Notes: generated by a model not told the origin, from the sequence alone. Counted from the first letter of the stretch, positions 7,172-15,645 are shown. The stretch is 26,004 nucleotides of DNA from CAG-307 sp964524125 (GCA_964524125.1 CAZGBY010000021.1:1-26004); one strand, 5' to 3'. Program-made: numbers and translations.

Positions 7172-9895
7172 ATGAAAGATTATAAAGATACCTTACTTAT
7201 GGGTAAAACTGAATTTGAAATGCGTGGTAATTTAGGTCAAAAAGAACCATTAATTCAACAAAAATGGAATGAAAACAAAATTTATGAACGTGTTTTAGAG
7301 AAAAATAAAGGTAAAGAAGAATATACTTTACATGATGGTCCACCATATGCAAATGGTGATATTCATTTAGGACACGCTCTTAATAAGATATTAAAAGATA
7401 TTATTGTACGTTATAAAAATATGAATGGTTATTATTCTTTATATATTCCAGGATGGGATACTCATGGTCTTCCTATTGAAAATGCCTTACAAAAATCTGG
7501 TATAAATAGGAAAGAAATGCCACTATCTGATTTTAGAGATTTATGTACTGAATATGCATACAAACAAGTTGCTCGTCAAAGAGTAGGCTTTGAACGTCTT
7601 GGTGTAATGGCTGATTTTGATAATCCATATATTACACTTCAAAAAGAATTTGAACGTGATCAAGTAAAAGTTTTTGGGAAAATGGTTGAACGAGGATTAA
7701 TCTATAAAGGATTAAAACCTGTATATTGGTCACCATCTTCAGAATCTGCACTTGCAGAAGCGGAAATTGAATATAAAGATATTACATCTAAATCAATTTA
7801 TTTTAAATTCCCTATTATTGAACAAGAAGGAAATTTAAAAGACGCCGCATTCTTAGTTTGGACTACAACTCCTTGGACTTTGCCAGGAAACGTTGCTGTT
7901 TGTGCTGGACCTGAAATTGATTATGTACTTTTTAATTCAAATAAAGGAAAACTTATTTGTGCATCAGAACTTTTAAATTCTTTGCGTGAAAATTTAGAAC
8001 TTGAAGAAGTTGAAATTATCCAAAACTTTAAGGGTAATGAACTATTAAATATTAAATATCAATCACCACTATATGAAGATAGAACAGGTATTTCTATAAA
8101 TGCTGATTATGTTACTACAACAGATGGTACAGGATTTGTACACATTGCACCAGGATATGGTGAAGAAGACTATGAAGCTGCTAAAAAGTATGGACTACCA
8201 ATGCTAGTATATGTAGATGATAGAGGAATCCAAATGCCTCAAACTGGTAAATATGCAGGAATGTTCTATGAAAAATCTGAAGATCCTATTATTGAAGATT
8301 TGCGTGAAAAGGGATATTTACTTAAATTAAATCCAATTGTTCACTCATATCCTCATGACTGGAGAACTAAAAAACCTGTAATCTTTAGAGCTACACCACA
8401 ATGGTTCGCATCTATAGATCCAATTAAGGATGATATTTTAGCTGCTATTCATGAAGTTAAATGGAATCCTACTTGGGGAGACACTCGTATTTCTAATATG
8501 ATTAAAGATAGACACGATTGGTGTATTTCTCGTCAAAGAGCTTGGGGTGTTCCTATTCCAGTATTCTATTGTGAAGATGGTGAATCTATTTTAGATCCTG
8601 TTGTAATTGAATATGTAGCACAAATTTTTGGTGAGTATGGTTCTAATGAATGGTTTAAACGTGAGCCTAAAGATTTATTACCAGAAGGTTATTCTAACCC
8701 ACATTCTCCAAATGGTATTTTCAAAAAAGAAATGGATATTATGGATGTATGGTTTGATTCTGGTTCATCTCATAAACTACTTGAACGTAGAGGCTTAAAA
8801 TATCCAGCTGATTTATACTTAGAAGGTTCTGATCAATATCGTGGTTGGTTTAATTCATCTATCATTACAGGTGTGGCAACTACAGGAAAATCTCCTTATA
8901 AAGCAGTTTTATCTCATGGTTTTACTTTAGATGGTGAAGGTAGAAAAATGTCTAAATCATTAGGTAATACTGTAGATCCTATTAAAGTATGTAATGAAAA
9001 TGGTGCAGATATCCTACGTTTATGGGTAGCTTCAGTTGACTTTAAATCAGATTTCGTTATGAGTAAAGAATTAATTAAACAAGTTTCAGATTCTTATAGA
9101 AAGATAAGAAATACTATTAAGTTTATGCTTGCAAACTTAGAAGGCTATACAAAAGAAGATGAAGTTTCTTTTGAAGATATGCCAAATGTAGATAAATATA
9201 TGATGATTAAATTAAATAATTTTGTATCATCATTAAAAGATTCTTATGATTCATTTGATTTTAATGCAGTATATAAAACTATAAATACATTTATTGCAAA
9301 TAACTTAAGTGCATTTTATTTAGATTTTGTTAAAGATATTTTATATATTGAACCTGCATCATCTCTTGCAAGAAGAAGTGTTCAAACAGTTTTATATAAT
9401 GCTTGTAAGACTTTAATTTGTATGTTATCGCCTATTATTCCTCATACTGCATCAGAAGCTTACTCATATTTACCAGGTGAAAAAGAACTTGATGTATATT
9501 TAGAAGACCTACCTCAAGTAAAAGATTATTCAAAGTATTCAGATATTGAGAATAACTTTGATGAATTTATGACTTATCGTGATGAAATTTTAAAAGCACT
9601 TGAAGAAGCACGTGCTAATAAAATTATAGGTAAATCATTTGCGGCTAAATTAACATTAACTTTAGATGAAAAAGCTTCTAAATTATTTAAATCTTTAGAT
9701 GCTAATATTGCTCAAATTTTAATTGTATCTCAATATGAAGAAAAACAAGGTTCTGAATTTAAAGTAGAAGTTTCACCTGCAGAAGGTTCTGTATGTTCTA
9801 GATGTTGGGCAACAGTAGAAAAAGTTCTTGATGATGAATTGTGTCCAAGATGTCATGATATTGTGGTGAAGTTCTATGCAAATCCTCGTATGTAA
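7172..9895 (+). CDS. ileS: Isoleucyl-tRNA synthetase
   Basis: A 907-residue class I aminoacyl-tRNA synthetase that charges tRNA-Ile in the cytoplasm. The HIGH motif is HLGH at residues 65-68, within PPYANGDIHLGHALNK. The editing-domain motif TTPWTLPGN (CP1) is present. DGEGRKMSKSLGN carries KMSKS at 592-596, and GWFNSS precedes it. The C-terminus has a zinc site with Cys875/Cys878 and Cys891/Cys894 (CSRC...CPRC), as in bacterial-type IleRS1. The length is normal for the family. The start has an excellent ribosome site, AAAGGAGGA, nine bases upstream. Expression is controlled by the preceding Ile T-box. The 3' end overlaps surE by 20 bases. Confidence 0.98.
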   Translation: MKDYKDTLLMGKTEFEMRGNLGQKEPLIQQKWNENKIYERVLEKNKGKEEYTLHDGPPYANGDIHLGHALNKILKDIIVRYKNMNGYYSLYIPGWDTHGLPIENALQKSGINRKEMPLSDFRDLCTEYAYKQVARQRVGFERLGVMADFDNPYITLQKEFERDQVKVFGKMVERGLIYKGLKPVYWSPSSESALAEAEIEYKDITSKSIYFKFPIIEQEGNLKDAAFLVWTTTPWTLPGNVAVCAGPEIDYVLFNSNKGKLICASELLNSLRENLELEEVEIIQNFKGNELLNIKYQSPLYEDRTGISINADYVTTTDGTGFVHIAPGYGEEDYEAAKKYGLPMLVYVDDRGIQMPQTGKYAGMFYEKSEDPIIEDLREKGYLLKLNPIVHSYPHDWRTKKPVIFRATPQWFASIDPIKDDILAAIHEVKWNPTWGDTRISNMIKDRHDWCISRQRAWGVPIPVFYCEDGESILDPVVIEYVAQIFGEYGSNEWFKREPKDLLPEGYSNPHSPNGIFKKEMDIMDVWFDSGSSHKLLERRGLKYPADLYLEGSDQYRGWFNSSIITGVATTGKSPYKAVLSHGFTLDGEGRKMSKSLGNTVDPIKVCNENGADILRLWVASVDFKSDFVMSKELIKQVSDSYRKIRNTIKFMLANLEGYTKEDEVSFEDMPNVDKYMMIKLNNFVSSLKDSYDSFDFNAVYKTINTFIANNLSAFYLDFVKDILYIEPASSLARRSVQTVLYNACKTLICMLSPIIPHTASEAYSYLPGEKELDVYLEDLPQVKDYSKYSDIENNFDEFMTYRDEILKALEEARANKIIGKSFAAKLTLTLDEKASKLFKSLDANIAQILIVSQYEEKQGSEFKVEVSPAEGSVCSRCWATVEKVLDDELCPRCHDIVVKFYANPRM

Positions 9896-10541
9896 TGATG
9901 ATGGTGTTAAATCTCCAATCCTTGAGGCTTTAGCTTTAATGCTAAAGCCCTATGGAGAGGTTTTAGTTATAGCACCTAAAGAAAATCAAAGTGCTAAATC
10001 CCATTCTATTGATATACAAGAACATTTTTCTTCTGATCTTGAACTTGAAAAAATAGTATCTGATATTAAGTTTTATTCTCAACCATATCAACCTGTAAAT
10101 TCTTTACTTTATTGTTTAGAATTTACAAATTTTAAACCAGATTTAGTTATATCTGGCATAAATAAAGGTTATAATATAGGTATTGATACTTTTTATTCAG
10201 GTACTGTTGGTGTTGCAAGAGAAGCTACATTAAGAGGTATTCCTTCAGTTGCGTTTTCTATGAAGTATGATTATGATGAAAATGATTTAAAATATTTAAA
10301 TCAAATGTTAGATTATATAATGGAACATAAATTATATAATAAAGATTATTCATTAAATGTAAACGTACCAAAAGGCATTGATGAATTTAAGTTTAAATTA
10401 TGCTCTGTAGATGTTGTAAATGTTGAAGGTTTAACTGATACACAGGTTATAAATAGTGGTTTTATTAGTTTAACTCCGTTAAATATTCAAATGACAGATA
10501 TAAATTCATTAAATATTCTTAAGAAGAATTTTGACATTTAG
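9876..10541 (+). CDS. surE: SurE-family 5'/3'-nucleotidase
   Basis: A 221-residue protein with the SurE signature: MQILVCNDDGVKSPIL (metal-binding NDDG at 7-10), APKENQSAKSHSI, VISGINKGYNIGIDTFYSGTVGVAREA and RGIPSVAFS. SurE proteins are metal-dependent phosphatases acting on nucleoside monophosphates and short polyphosphates. The length is somewhat below the usual 240-260 residues, mostly from a shortened C-terminal region. The start lies inside ileS in a different frame (20-base overlap), with GGTGAAG a short distance upstream, so it is probably translated from the ileS transcript and therefore under T-box control. The stop codon TAG falls inside the promoter and palindrome of the next gene. 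Confidence 0.92.
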   Translation: MQILVCNDDGVKSPILEALALMLKPYGEVLVIAPKENQSAKSHSIDIQEHFSSDLELEKIVSDIKFYSQPYQPVNSLLYCLEFTNFKPDLVISGINKGYNIGIDTFYSGTVGVAREATLRGIPSVAFSMKYDYDENDLKYLNQMLDYIMEHKLYNKDYSLNVNVPKGIDEFKFKLCSVDVVNVEGLTDTQVINSGFISLTPLNIQMTDINSLNILKKNFDI

Positions 10542-10559
10542 TGTCAAAAATGGTATTAT
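10529..10559 (+). promoter_or_regulatory. Consensus promoter with an overlapping 8-bp palindrome
   Basis: TTGACA (10531-10536), a 17-bp spacer and TATTAT (10554-10559) form a near-perfect sigma-A promoter across the surE stop codon. The -35 box is the left arm of a perfect inverted repeat: TTTTGACA (10529-10536), loop TTTAG, TGTCAAAA (10542-10549). A palindrome on the -35 box and spacer could be a repressor site. It is not a good terminator because it is followed by A, not T. Transcription would begin near 10566. Confidence 0.65.
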
Positions 10560-10578
10560 ATATCGTGGATGTGATAAT

Positions 10579-11427
10579 GTGAAGTTTCGTTATTATTTTT
10601 TCAAAGAAGGAACTAGAGTATATGATAAAGCAGAACTTTTAACATATCTTGAAGCTCAACCATTTATGAAGCTAAATCAAGAAGGGGCTATAAAAGTTTG
10701 TACATATCATAATACTTTAATTAATATGGATGCTGAATTTATATTTAATACTAAATCAATTGTACCAAATATTCATAAGCTAGATCCTAAATATTTAGAT
10801 TTAAATGTTTACGTAGAATTTGATGTATTAAATAATACTTATAAAGTATCTAAAATTATTGATATTATAGAAGTTATTTGTAAGCGATTTGGATTTTGTG
10901 TTTACAATGAATATTTTGAAGATGTATCTTTATATAAAAGATCAATGTTATTAAATGCTTTTGAACTTGTTAAAGTCGGTTATAAGAAAAAATATGAAGA
11001 AGAATTTATGAATTATTCACGTCTTGATAAGGATTCACTTACATCTATTTATTCTTTCTTAGAAATTAAAGAACATATTCAAAACATTGATGGCTATACG
11101 TTCTTAGATTATGTATTTTTAAAGGAAAATGAATCAAGAAGAGTATATGTTGCTTGTGACTTAGATTTGAAAAATCCATTTATTATTCCACCTTGTGTTA
11201 AATTAATTAGACTACATCTAGATGAAGAGGTTATGATTATCTCATATGAAGAATTAAAACATAAAATATCTAAATTCTTAAATTTAGTAGATGCTAGATT
11301 ATATGATGTTTTAATGTGTGATGAAAAATACTTTAAAAAGGTTAAAAAAATCATCACAAAAGCTAAATTTGATGAAGTAAAGGTTGAGCTTAAAGAAGTA
11401 CCTTTTGCTCAAGTCCTTGACTTATAA
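10579..11427 (+). CDS. Unrecognised protein (282 aa)
   Basis: I do not recognise this family. The product starts MKFRYYFFKEGTRVYDKAEL and is a soluble protein rich in Lys, Asp, Glu, Tyr and Phe, with no signal peptide or membrane helix. Alternating hydrophobic stretches such as LNVYVEFDVLNNTYKV and KLIRLHLDEEVMIISYEEL suggest a mixed alpha/beta fold. GTG at 10579 is chosen because GGATGTGAT, one mismatch from the ideal GGAGGTGAT, lies just before it. The in-frame TTG 16 codons upstream is the first triplet of the -35 box of the promoter and overlaps the end of surE, so it is unlikely to be the start. The gene sits between surE and deoC, and a lineage-restricted protein is possible. Nothing in the sequence shows a function. 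Confidence 0.72.
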   Translation: MKFRYYFFKEGTRVYDKAELLTYLEAQPFMKLNQEGAIKVCTYHNTLINMDAEFIFNTKSIVPNIHKLDPKYLDLNVYVEFDVLNNTYKVSKIIDIIEVICKRFGFCVYNEYFEDVSLYKRSMLLNAFELVKVGYKKKYEEEFMNYSRLDKDSLTSIYSFLEIKEHIQNIDGYTFLDYVFLKENESRRVYVACDLDLKNPFIIPPCVKLIRLHLDEEVMIISYEELKHKISKFLNLVDARLYDVLMCDEKYFKKVKKIITKAKFDEVKVELKEVPFAQVLDL

Positions 11428-11464
11428 ATAAAAAATATATAAAAAAGAAAGGAAATTGGTTAAA

Positions 11465-12127
11465 ATGAAAGATTCAAAATTTATTGACCACACATTACTT
11501 AAGGCAGTATCAACTCGTGAACAAATTGCGAATTTATGTGCCGAAGCAAACAAATATGATTTTAAGAGCGTTTGCGTAAACCCTTATTGGGTATCATTTG
11601 CGTCTGAATTATTAAAGGGTAGCGATGTACTAGTTTGTACAGTTATTGGTTTCCCTTTAGGTGCTAATTCTAAAGATGTTAAAGCATATGAAACTACTCG
11701 TGCTATCGCTGATGGTGCAGATGAAGTAGATATGGTTATTAATATTGGAGAAGCTAAAGCTCATAATTGGGACTATGTTTATGAAGATATTAAGGCTGTA
11801 GTTGACGCTGCAAATGGTGTTACAACTAAAGTTATTATCGAAACTTGTTATTTAACAGATGAAGAAAAAGTTGAATGCTGTAAGGCTGCTAAGAAAGCTG
11901 GAGCTGACTTTGTTAAGACTTCAACTGGTTTTGGTACTGGTGGAGCTACAGTAGCAGACGTTAAGTTAATGCGTGAAACTGTAGGCGCTGAAATGGGAGT
12001 TAAAGCTTCTGGTGGCGTTCACAATAAAGCTGAATTTGATGATATGTTAAATGCAGGAGCAACTCGTATTGGTGCATCTTGTGGAGTTCAAATAGTAGAA
12101 GGAGGAACATCTAATGAGCAATACTAA
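11465..12127 (+). CDS. deoC: Deoxyribose-phosphate aldolase
   Basis: A 220-residue class I aldolase that splits 2-deoxyribose-5-phosphate into glyceraldehyde-3-phosphate and acetaldehyde. The Schiff-base lysine is Lys151 in DFVKTSTGFGTGGAT. Other family signatures are FIDHTLLKA near the N-terminus, VIGFPLGAN, ADEVDMVINIG and GVKASGGV. ATG at 11465 is used because AGAAAGGA ends 11 bases upstream; an in-frame TTG at 11456 would leave only two bases between ribosome site and start. Its last codons overlap deoD by 14 bases and supply the deoD ribosome site. Together the two genes form a deoxynucleoside salvage/catabolism pair. The expected phosphopentomutase gene (deoB) is not here. Confidence 0.97.
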   Translation: MKDSKFIDHTLLKAVSTREQIANLCAEANKYDFKSVCVNPYWVSFASELLKGSDVLVCTVIGFPLGANSKDVKAYETTRAIADGADEVDMVINIGEAKAHNWDYVYEDIKAVVDAANGVTTKVIIETCYLTDEEKVECCKAAKKAGADFVKTSTGFGTGGATVADVKLMRETVGAEMGVKASGGVHNKAEFDDMLNAGATRIGASCGVQIVEGGTSNEQY

Positions 12128-12848
12128 TATTCCAACACCTCACATTTCTTGTAAGGATGAAAATTTAATAGCAAAAACTGTACTTTTCCCTGGAGATCCA
12201 TTAAGAGCTAAGTTTATAGCTGATAACTTCTTAACTGATGTTGTTCAATTTAATACAGTTAGAAATATGTTTGGATTTACTGGAAAATATAATGGAAAAT
12301 TAATTTCTGTTATGGGTTCTGGTATGGGTATGGCATCTTTAGGTATTTATGCATATGAACTTTATGAATTCTATGGAGTAGAAAATATCGTTCGTATCGG
12401 TTCTGCTGGTGCTTACCATGAAAGACTTGCTGTATATGATACAGTTTTAGTTACAGATGCTTGGAGTGAATCTTCATTTGCTAAAGTAGCATTTGGTTAT
12501 GAAGAAGATACTATTTCTTCAAACAAGGATATTAATGAATATTTAAGAGGCGCTGCAAAGAATTTAGGTATTGAACTTAAAGATACAATTGCTCACTCTT
12601 CAGATGTATTCTATCACTTAGATCCTAAATTTAGTTGGGAAGCTGTTCGTGATGAACACAAGGCTGAATGTGTAGAAATGGAATCATTTGCATTATTTGC
12701 AACTGCACGTGCTTTAAATAAGAGAGCAACTTGTCTTTTAACAATCTCTGATTCATTCATTACTCATGAAGTTACATCTGCAGAAGAAAGACAAAATTCA
12801 TTCACTAATATGATGAAGATTGCACTTTCTTTAGTTGATTTTGAATAA
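12114..12848 (+). CDS. deoD: Purine-nucleoside phosphorylase, DeoD type
   Basis: A 244-residue member of the hexameric DeoD family, which phosphorolyses purine (deoxy)nucleosides to base and (deoxy)ribose-1-phosphate. Visible signatures are TVLFPGDPLRAKFIADNF, the phosphate-binding region VMGSGMGMASLG, RIGSAGAY, the substrate-binding ECVEMESFALF, and TISDSF carrying the catalytic Asp. The length is normal. AAGGAGGA lies seven bases before the ATG, inside the end of deoC, so the two are translationally linked. A terminator follows. Confidence 0.97.
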   Translation: MSNTNIPTPHISCKDENLIAKTVLFPGDPLRAKFIADNFLTDVVQFNTVRNMFGFTGKYNGKLISVMGSGMGMASLGIYAYELYEFYGVENIVRIGSAGAYHERLAVYDTVLVTDAWSESSFAKVAFGYEEDTISSNKDINEYLRGAAKNLGIELKDTIAHSSDVFYHLDPKFSWEAVRDEHKAECVEMESFALFATARALNKRATCLLTISDSFITHEVTSAEERQNSFTNMMKIALSLVDFE

Positions 12849-12855
12849 TTAAAAT

Positions 12856-12883
12856 AAAAAGCCGTTTTATTGCGGCTTTTTTT
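12856..12883 (+). terminator. Intrinsic terminator after deoCD
   Basis: AAAAAGCCG (12856-12864) pairs with CGGCTTTTT (12873-12881) around an 8-nt loop, and the T run continues to 12883. It lies between deoD and mgtE and ends 16 bases before the mgtE ATG. Confidence 0.9.
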
Positions 12884-12899
12884 CAAAAAGAGGGATATT

Positions 12900-14306
12900 A
12901 TGGCTGATTTAGAAAATCAAGAATTAAGAAATTATGAACTTGAAATTGAACAAATAATTGATAGCGATATTTCTGATGAAGAAAAAAGAGAAAAACTAGA
13001 TGATTATCACGAAAGTGATATTGCAAATGTAGTTGAAAATTTAACTAAAGAAGAACGTTTAAAACTTTATAAAATTTTAGGTGATGAAAAAACAGCAGAA
13101 CTATTTTCTTATTTGGAAAATGTAGATGATTTTATTGAAGAAATCGGTTATGGAAAAGCTGCGGATATTATCGGAGAAATGGACGCCGATGATGCGATTG
13201 ATGTTTTAGACGAACTTGATGATAAAGATAAAATTAAAATCATTGACTTAATGGATGATGAATCTAAAGAAGATATTCAATTAATTGAATCATATGATGA
13301 TGATATGATCGGTTCTAAAATGACTACTAATTTTATCAAAATACCATATGGTTCAACAGTTAAACAAGCAATGCGTTTGCTAATTAAAGAAGCTGCAGAA
13401 AATGATAATGTATCAACTATTTATGTAGTTAAAGAAAATGATATTTTCTATGGTTCTATAGAACTTCGTGATTTAATTATCGCAAGAGAAGATACCATCT
13501 TAGAAGATATCATAAAAACATCATACCCTACACTTTTTACAACTACAATTGTATCTGAATGCTTAAATGAAATTATTGAATATGAACTTGATTCTATTCC
13601 AGTATTAAATTCTAAATTTGAACTTGTTGGTGTAATTACAGCTTCTGATATTACAGAATCAGTAGGAGAAGAATTACAAGAAGACTATGCTAAACTCGGA
13701 GGTTTAACAGAAAATGAAGATTTAGATGATTCTGTATTTTCATCTATGAAAAAAAGACTTCCTTGGCTTATAGCATTAATGTTTCTAGGTCTTTTAGTAT
13801 CAGTATTACTGTCTTCTTTTGAAGCAGTAATAGCAGTACTACCTGCGGTAGTTTTCTTTCAATCTATGGTACTTGATATGGCTGGTAATGTAGGTACTCA
13901 ATCTCTTGCCGTTACAATTCGTGCAATTTCAGATGAAGATAAGTCAAAACATGTATTTGCTAAAACTATTTTAAAGGAATTAAGAATAGGATTCCTTAAT
14001 GGTTTAATATTAGGTGTATGTGCATGCGTTGTAGTATTTGCATTTTTATGCATAAAGAAGCAATCAATTGTTGATGGAGATCCATTTATGGTATCTGAAT
14101 GTTTAAAAGCTGCAGGTATTGTAGGTATATCTTTACTTACTGCAATGACTGTATCTAGTGTAGTGGGATCATTTATTCCTATATTACTTACTAAACTTAA
14201 ATTTGACCCTGCAGTAGCATCTGGTCCTTTTATTACAACTATAAATGATATTTTAGCAATTGTAATTTATTACGGACTTGCATGGTTATTATTTTTAATT
14301 TTATAA
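12900..14306 (+). CDS. mgtE: MgtE-family magnesium transporter
   Basis: A 468-residue magnesium channel/transporter with the standard MgtE order. An acidic helical N domain (about 30-125, with repeated DADDAIDVLDELDD-type stretches) is followed by two CBS domains (about 140-255) and a membrane domain of five helices from about 283 onward. The pore signature GNVGTQSLAVTIRAI is present, and the C-terminal TINDILAIVIYYGLAWLL keeps the conserved pore aspartate. The cytosolic domains sense magnesium and close the channel. ATG at 12900 follows AGAGGGA; an in-frame TTG at 12870 is rejected because it lies inside the preceding terminator. No magnesium riboswitch is visible in front of it, as only about 16 bases separate it from the terminator, so its promoter must be upstream or read-through supplies it. 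Confidence 0.95.
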   Translation: MADLENQELRNYELEIEQIIDSDISDEEKREKLDDYHESDIANVVENLTKEERLKLYKILGDEKTAELFSYLENVDDFIEEIGYGKAADIIGEMDADDAIDVLDELDDKDKIKIIDLMDDESKEDIQLIESYDDDMIGSKMTTNFIKIPYGSTVKQAMRLLIKEAAENDNVSTIYVVKENDIFYGSIELRDLIIAREDTILEDIIKTSYPTLFTTTIVSECLNEIIEYELDSIPVLNSKFELVGVITASDITESVGEELQEDYAKLGGLTENEDLDDSVFSSMKKRLPWLIALMFLGLLVSVLLSSFEAVIAVLPAVVFFQSMVLDMAGNVGTQSLAVTIRAISDEDKSKHVFAKTILKELRIGFLNGLILGVCACVVVFAFLCIKKQSIVDGDPFMVSECLKAAGIVGISLLTAMTVSSVVGSFIPILLTKLKFDPAVASGPFITTINDILAIVIYYGLAWLLFLIL

Positions 14307-14313
14307 AATAATC

Positions 14314-14342
14314 TTTACAAATAATGTCATAAGATGTAAAAT
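14314..14342 (+). promoter_or_regulatory. Probable promoter for the structured leader/RNA
   Basis: TTTACA at 14314-14319 and TAAAAT at 14337-14342 have a 17-bp spacing; an overlapping TATAAT at 14342-14347 is an alternative -10 without a matching -35. It begins eight bases after the mgtE stop. Confidence 0.5.
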
Positions 14343-14348
14343 ATAATT

Positions 14349-14474
14349 GTAAAAAAGCAATGGATATTAAAACCTTGCCTCTTCGAGAAAAAGTGAAAAA
14401 TATTTTGATTTTGCTCGGGGGGTAAGAATCTTATCATCAAAAATTTGGTCTTGGTTAATTCCGGGACCTTTTTT
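14349..14474 (+). ncRNA. Candidate structured RNA or attenuated leader, family not recognised
   Basis: The stretch between mgtE and the next gene is non-coding and strongly structured. A long irregular hairpin is formed by CTTGCCTCTTCGAG (14374-14387) and CTCGGGGGGTAAG (14414-14426); ten consecutive pairs (several G-U) are followed by one bulged C and three more pairs. An AU-rich apical part lies between. About 20 bases later an intrinsic terminator (14447-14474) ends it. A promoter precedes it. The run of six G is striking in such AT-rich DNA. The layout fits either a small stand-alone RNA of about 125 nt or a cis-regulatory leader, with attenuation, for the membrane protein that starts 30 bases downstream. 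I checked it by eye against SRP RNA, 6S RNA, T-box, M-box, fluoride, preQ1 and THF motifs and found no match. Confidence 0.5.
14447..14474 (+). terminator. Intrinsic terminator of the leader/RNA
   Basis: GGTCTTGG (14447-14454), loop TTAATT, CCGGGACC (14461-14468): eight pairs including two G-U, followed by six T. It stands 30 bases ahead of a gene start, suggesting attenuation or the end of a separate small RNA. Confidence 0.85.
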
Positions 14475-14503
14475 GCATTTTTATAAAGAAAAGAGGGAAA
14501 AGT

Positions 14504-15547
14504 ATGTTTAAAAATCGTTTTTTAAGACTAGCCGTTACAATTGTAATTGATGTCGTATTTATTATTTTAGTAAGTCTTATAGATTTACTCATTGAATTTG
14601 ATATGTGGGCTTTTGGAATAATCATTAGTGCTATTTTTGGACTTATAAATCAGATTTTACTTGATGTATTAGAAGGAAGTATTTCTGATAATGTATTTTT
14701 TGAAAAACTAAAAAAGATTGTTTTTTATTTGTCATATGTAATTTTTGCATTTATTTCTTGTGGTGTATCAGTAACCGTGCTAGGAGAAGAACGTGATTAT
14801 GTTCTTAAATTTGTTGAAAAAGTTGCTTGCATTACACCTGAAATTACCTTCTTATTTACAACAGTAGGTTGTGTTGCGATGAGTAATTTTATTTATGATA
14901 GAAAATGGCAATGCTTTATTGTTCCAATATCTGCTGTTGCCTCTTTTTTACTTAGCTTGATATTATTAGCTTTTGGAACTACTACTTGTAAGGTTATATT
15001 AATAGTACTTGTAATTGTATTTACAATTGCAATGATTATTTATTTAATGTTTTTTGGCTTTTTATATCCTACGGAAACTGAATTTATGGCATATGCAGGG
15101 TATACTAGTAACTCCAGTTTAAACAAAAACTCAAGCAATGTTTCTTCAAATAATTCTTTAAATAATTATTCAAATAGTTGTTCTAATAGTTCTTATTCGG
15201 ATAAAGTAGGATATGACACGTATTTATATTTAAAGCTAAATGATTTATGTAGTCGTTATAGTGGAAGCAAAACTGGTTACTGGGATAATGATGTATATAT
15301 TTTTATAGACGTAAGTATTGGTAAAGATAGAATCATTTTCTCTATAGATGCATCTTATAGTGTAGACAATGAAACTCAAAGAAATAATATGGTAAGACAA
15401 TGTCGAGATACAGCAAAAAATGAAGCTGACAATACTGCTAGAAATATTCGTTCTGCTGCTAAAGAGATTGTATCTAATTTAGCTAGTAAATATGGTGTAA
15501 ATAGATCGTATTCTATTGACGCTAGAATTAATGTACGTCAAAGGTAA
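14504..15547 (+). CDS. Unrecognised integral membrane protein (347 aa)
   Basis: Not a family I recognise. The first about 190 residues hold five or six hydrophobic helices (around 9-30, 34-54, 70-92, 110-128, 136-156 and 160-188). Next comes a Ser/Asn-rich low-complexity linker (about 198-232, e.g. NSSLNKNSSNVSSNNSLNN) and a polar C-terminal domain of roughly 110 residues (KVGYDTYLYLKLNDLCSRYS to the end), probably on one side of the membrane. The C-terminal domain has an Arg/Asn-rich helix (QCRDTAKNEADNTARNIRSA). AGAGGGA precedes the ATG by a normal distance. The gene lies behind a structured, terminated leader and ahead of a TPR protein, but no function can be read from it. Confidence 0.7.
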   Translation: MFKNRFLRLAVTIVIDVVFIILVSLIDLLIEFDMWAFGIIISAIFGLINQILLDVLEGSISDNVFFEKLKKIVFYLSYVIFAFISCGVSVTVLGEERDYVLKFVEKVACITPEITFLFTTVGCVAMSNFIYDRKWQCFIVPISAVASFLLSLILLAFGTTTCKVILIVLVIVFTIAMIIYLMFFGFLYPTETEFMAYAGYTSNSSLNKNSSNVSSNNSLNNYSNSCSNSSYSDKVGYDTYLYLKLNDLCSRYSGSKTGYWDNDVYIFIDVSIGKDRIIFSIDASYSVDNETQRNNMVRQCRDTAKNEADNTARNIRSAAKEIVSNLASKYGVNRSYSIDARINVRQR

Positions 15548-15645
15548 ATTATAGTAATATTATATTATATTTATTTAAGTAAATTAGACTCTTGAGTGAG
15601 ATAAGTATTTCATTAAATTATATAATTTTAAAAAAGGAAAAACGT

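Noticed and set aside
10529..10549. Terminator for ileS-surE at the palindrome
   Set aside because: The hairpin is followed by A residues rather than a T run on the plus strand and overlaps a consensus -35 box, so an operator or chance overlap is more plausible.
11109..11357. Minus-strand 82-codon frame inside the unrecognised gene
   Set aside because: Fully contained in a well-supported plus-strand gene, with no ribosome site or recognisable product; low-complexity translation of the AT-rich complement.
12870..12899. Ten extra N-terminal codons for mgtE from a TTG
   Set aside because: The TTG lies within the terminator hairpin after deoD; AGAGGGA fits the ATG at 12900.
14349..14474. SRP RNA, 6S RNA or magnesium M-box for the mgtE-downstream structured element
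   Set aside because: The conserved SRP GGAAGGAAGCAG-type core, the 6S central bubble with long closing stem, and the M-box core are not visible, and the element is downstream of mgtE, not upstream.
15592..15645. Eighteen extra N-terminal codons for the TPR protein from a TTG
   Set aside because: No ribosome site precedes the TTG, whereas AAAGGA lies seven bases before the ATG at 15646.
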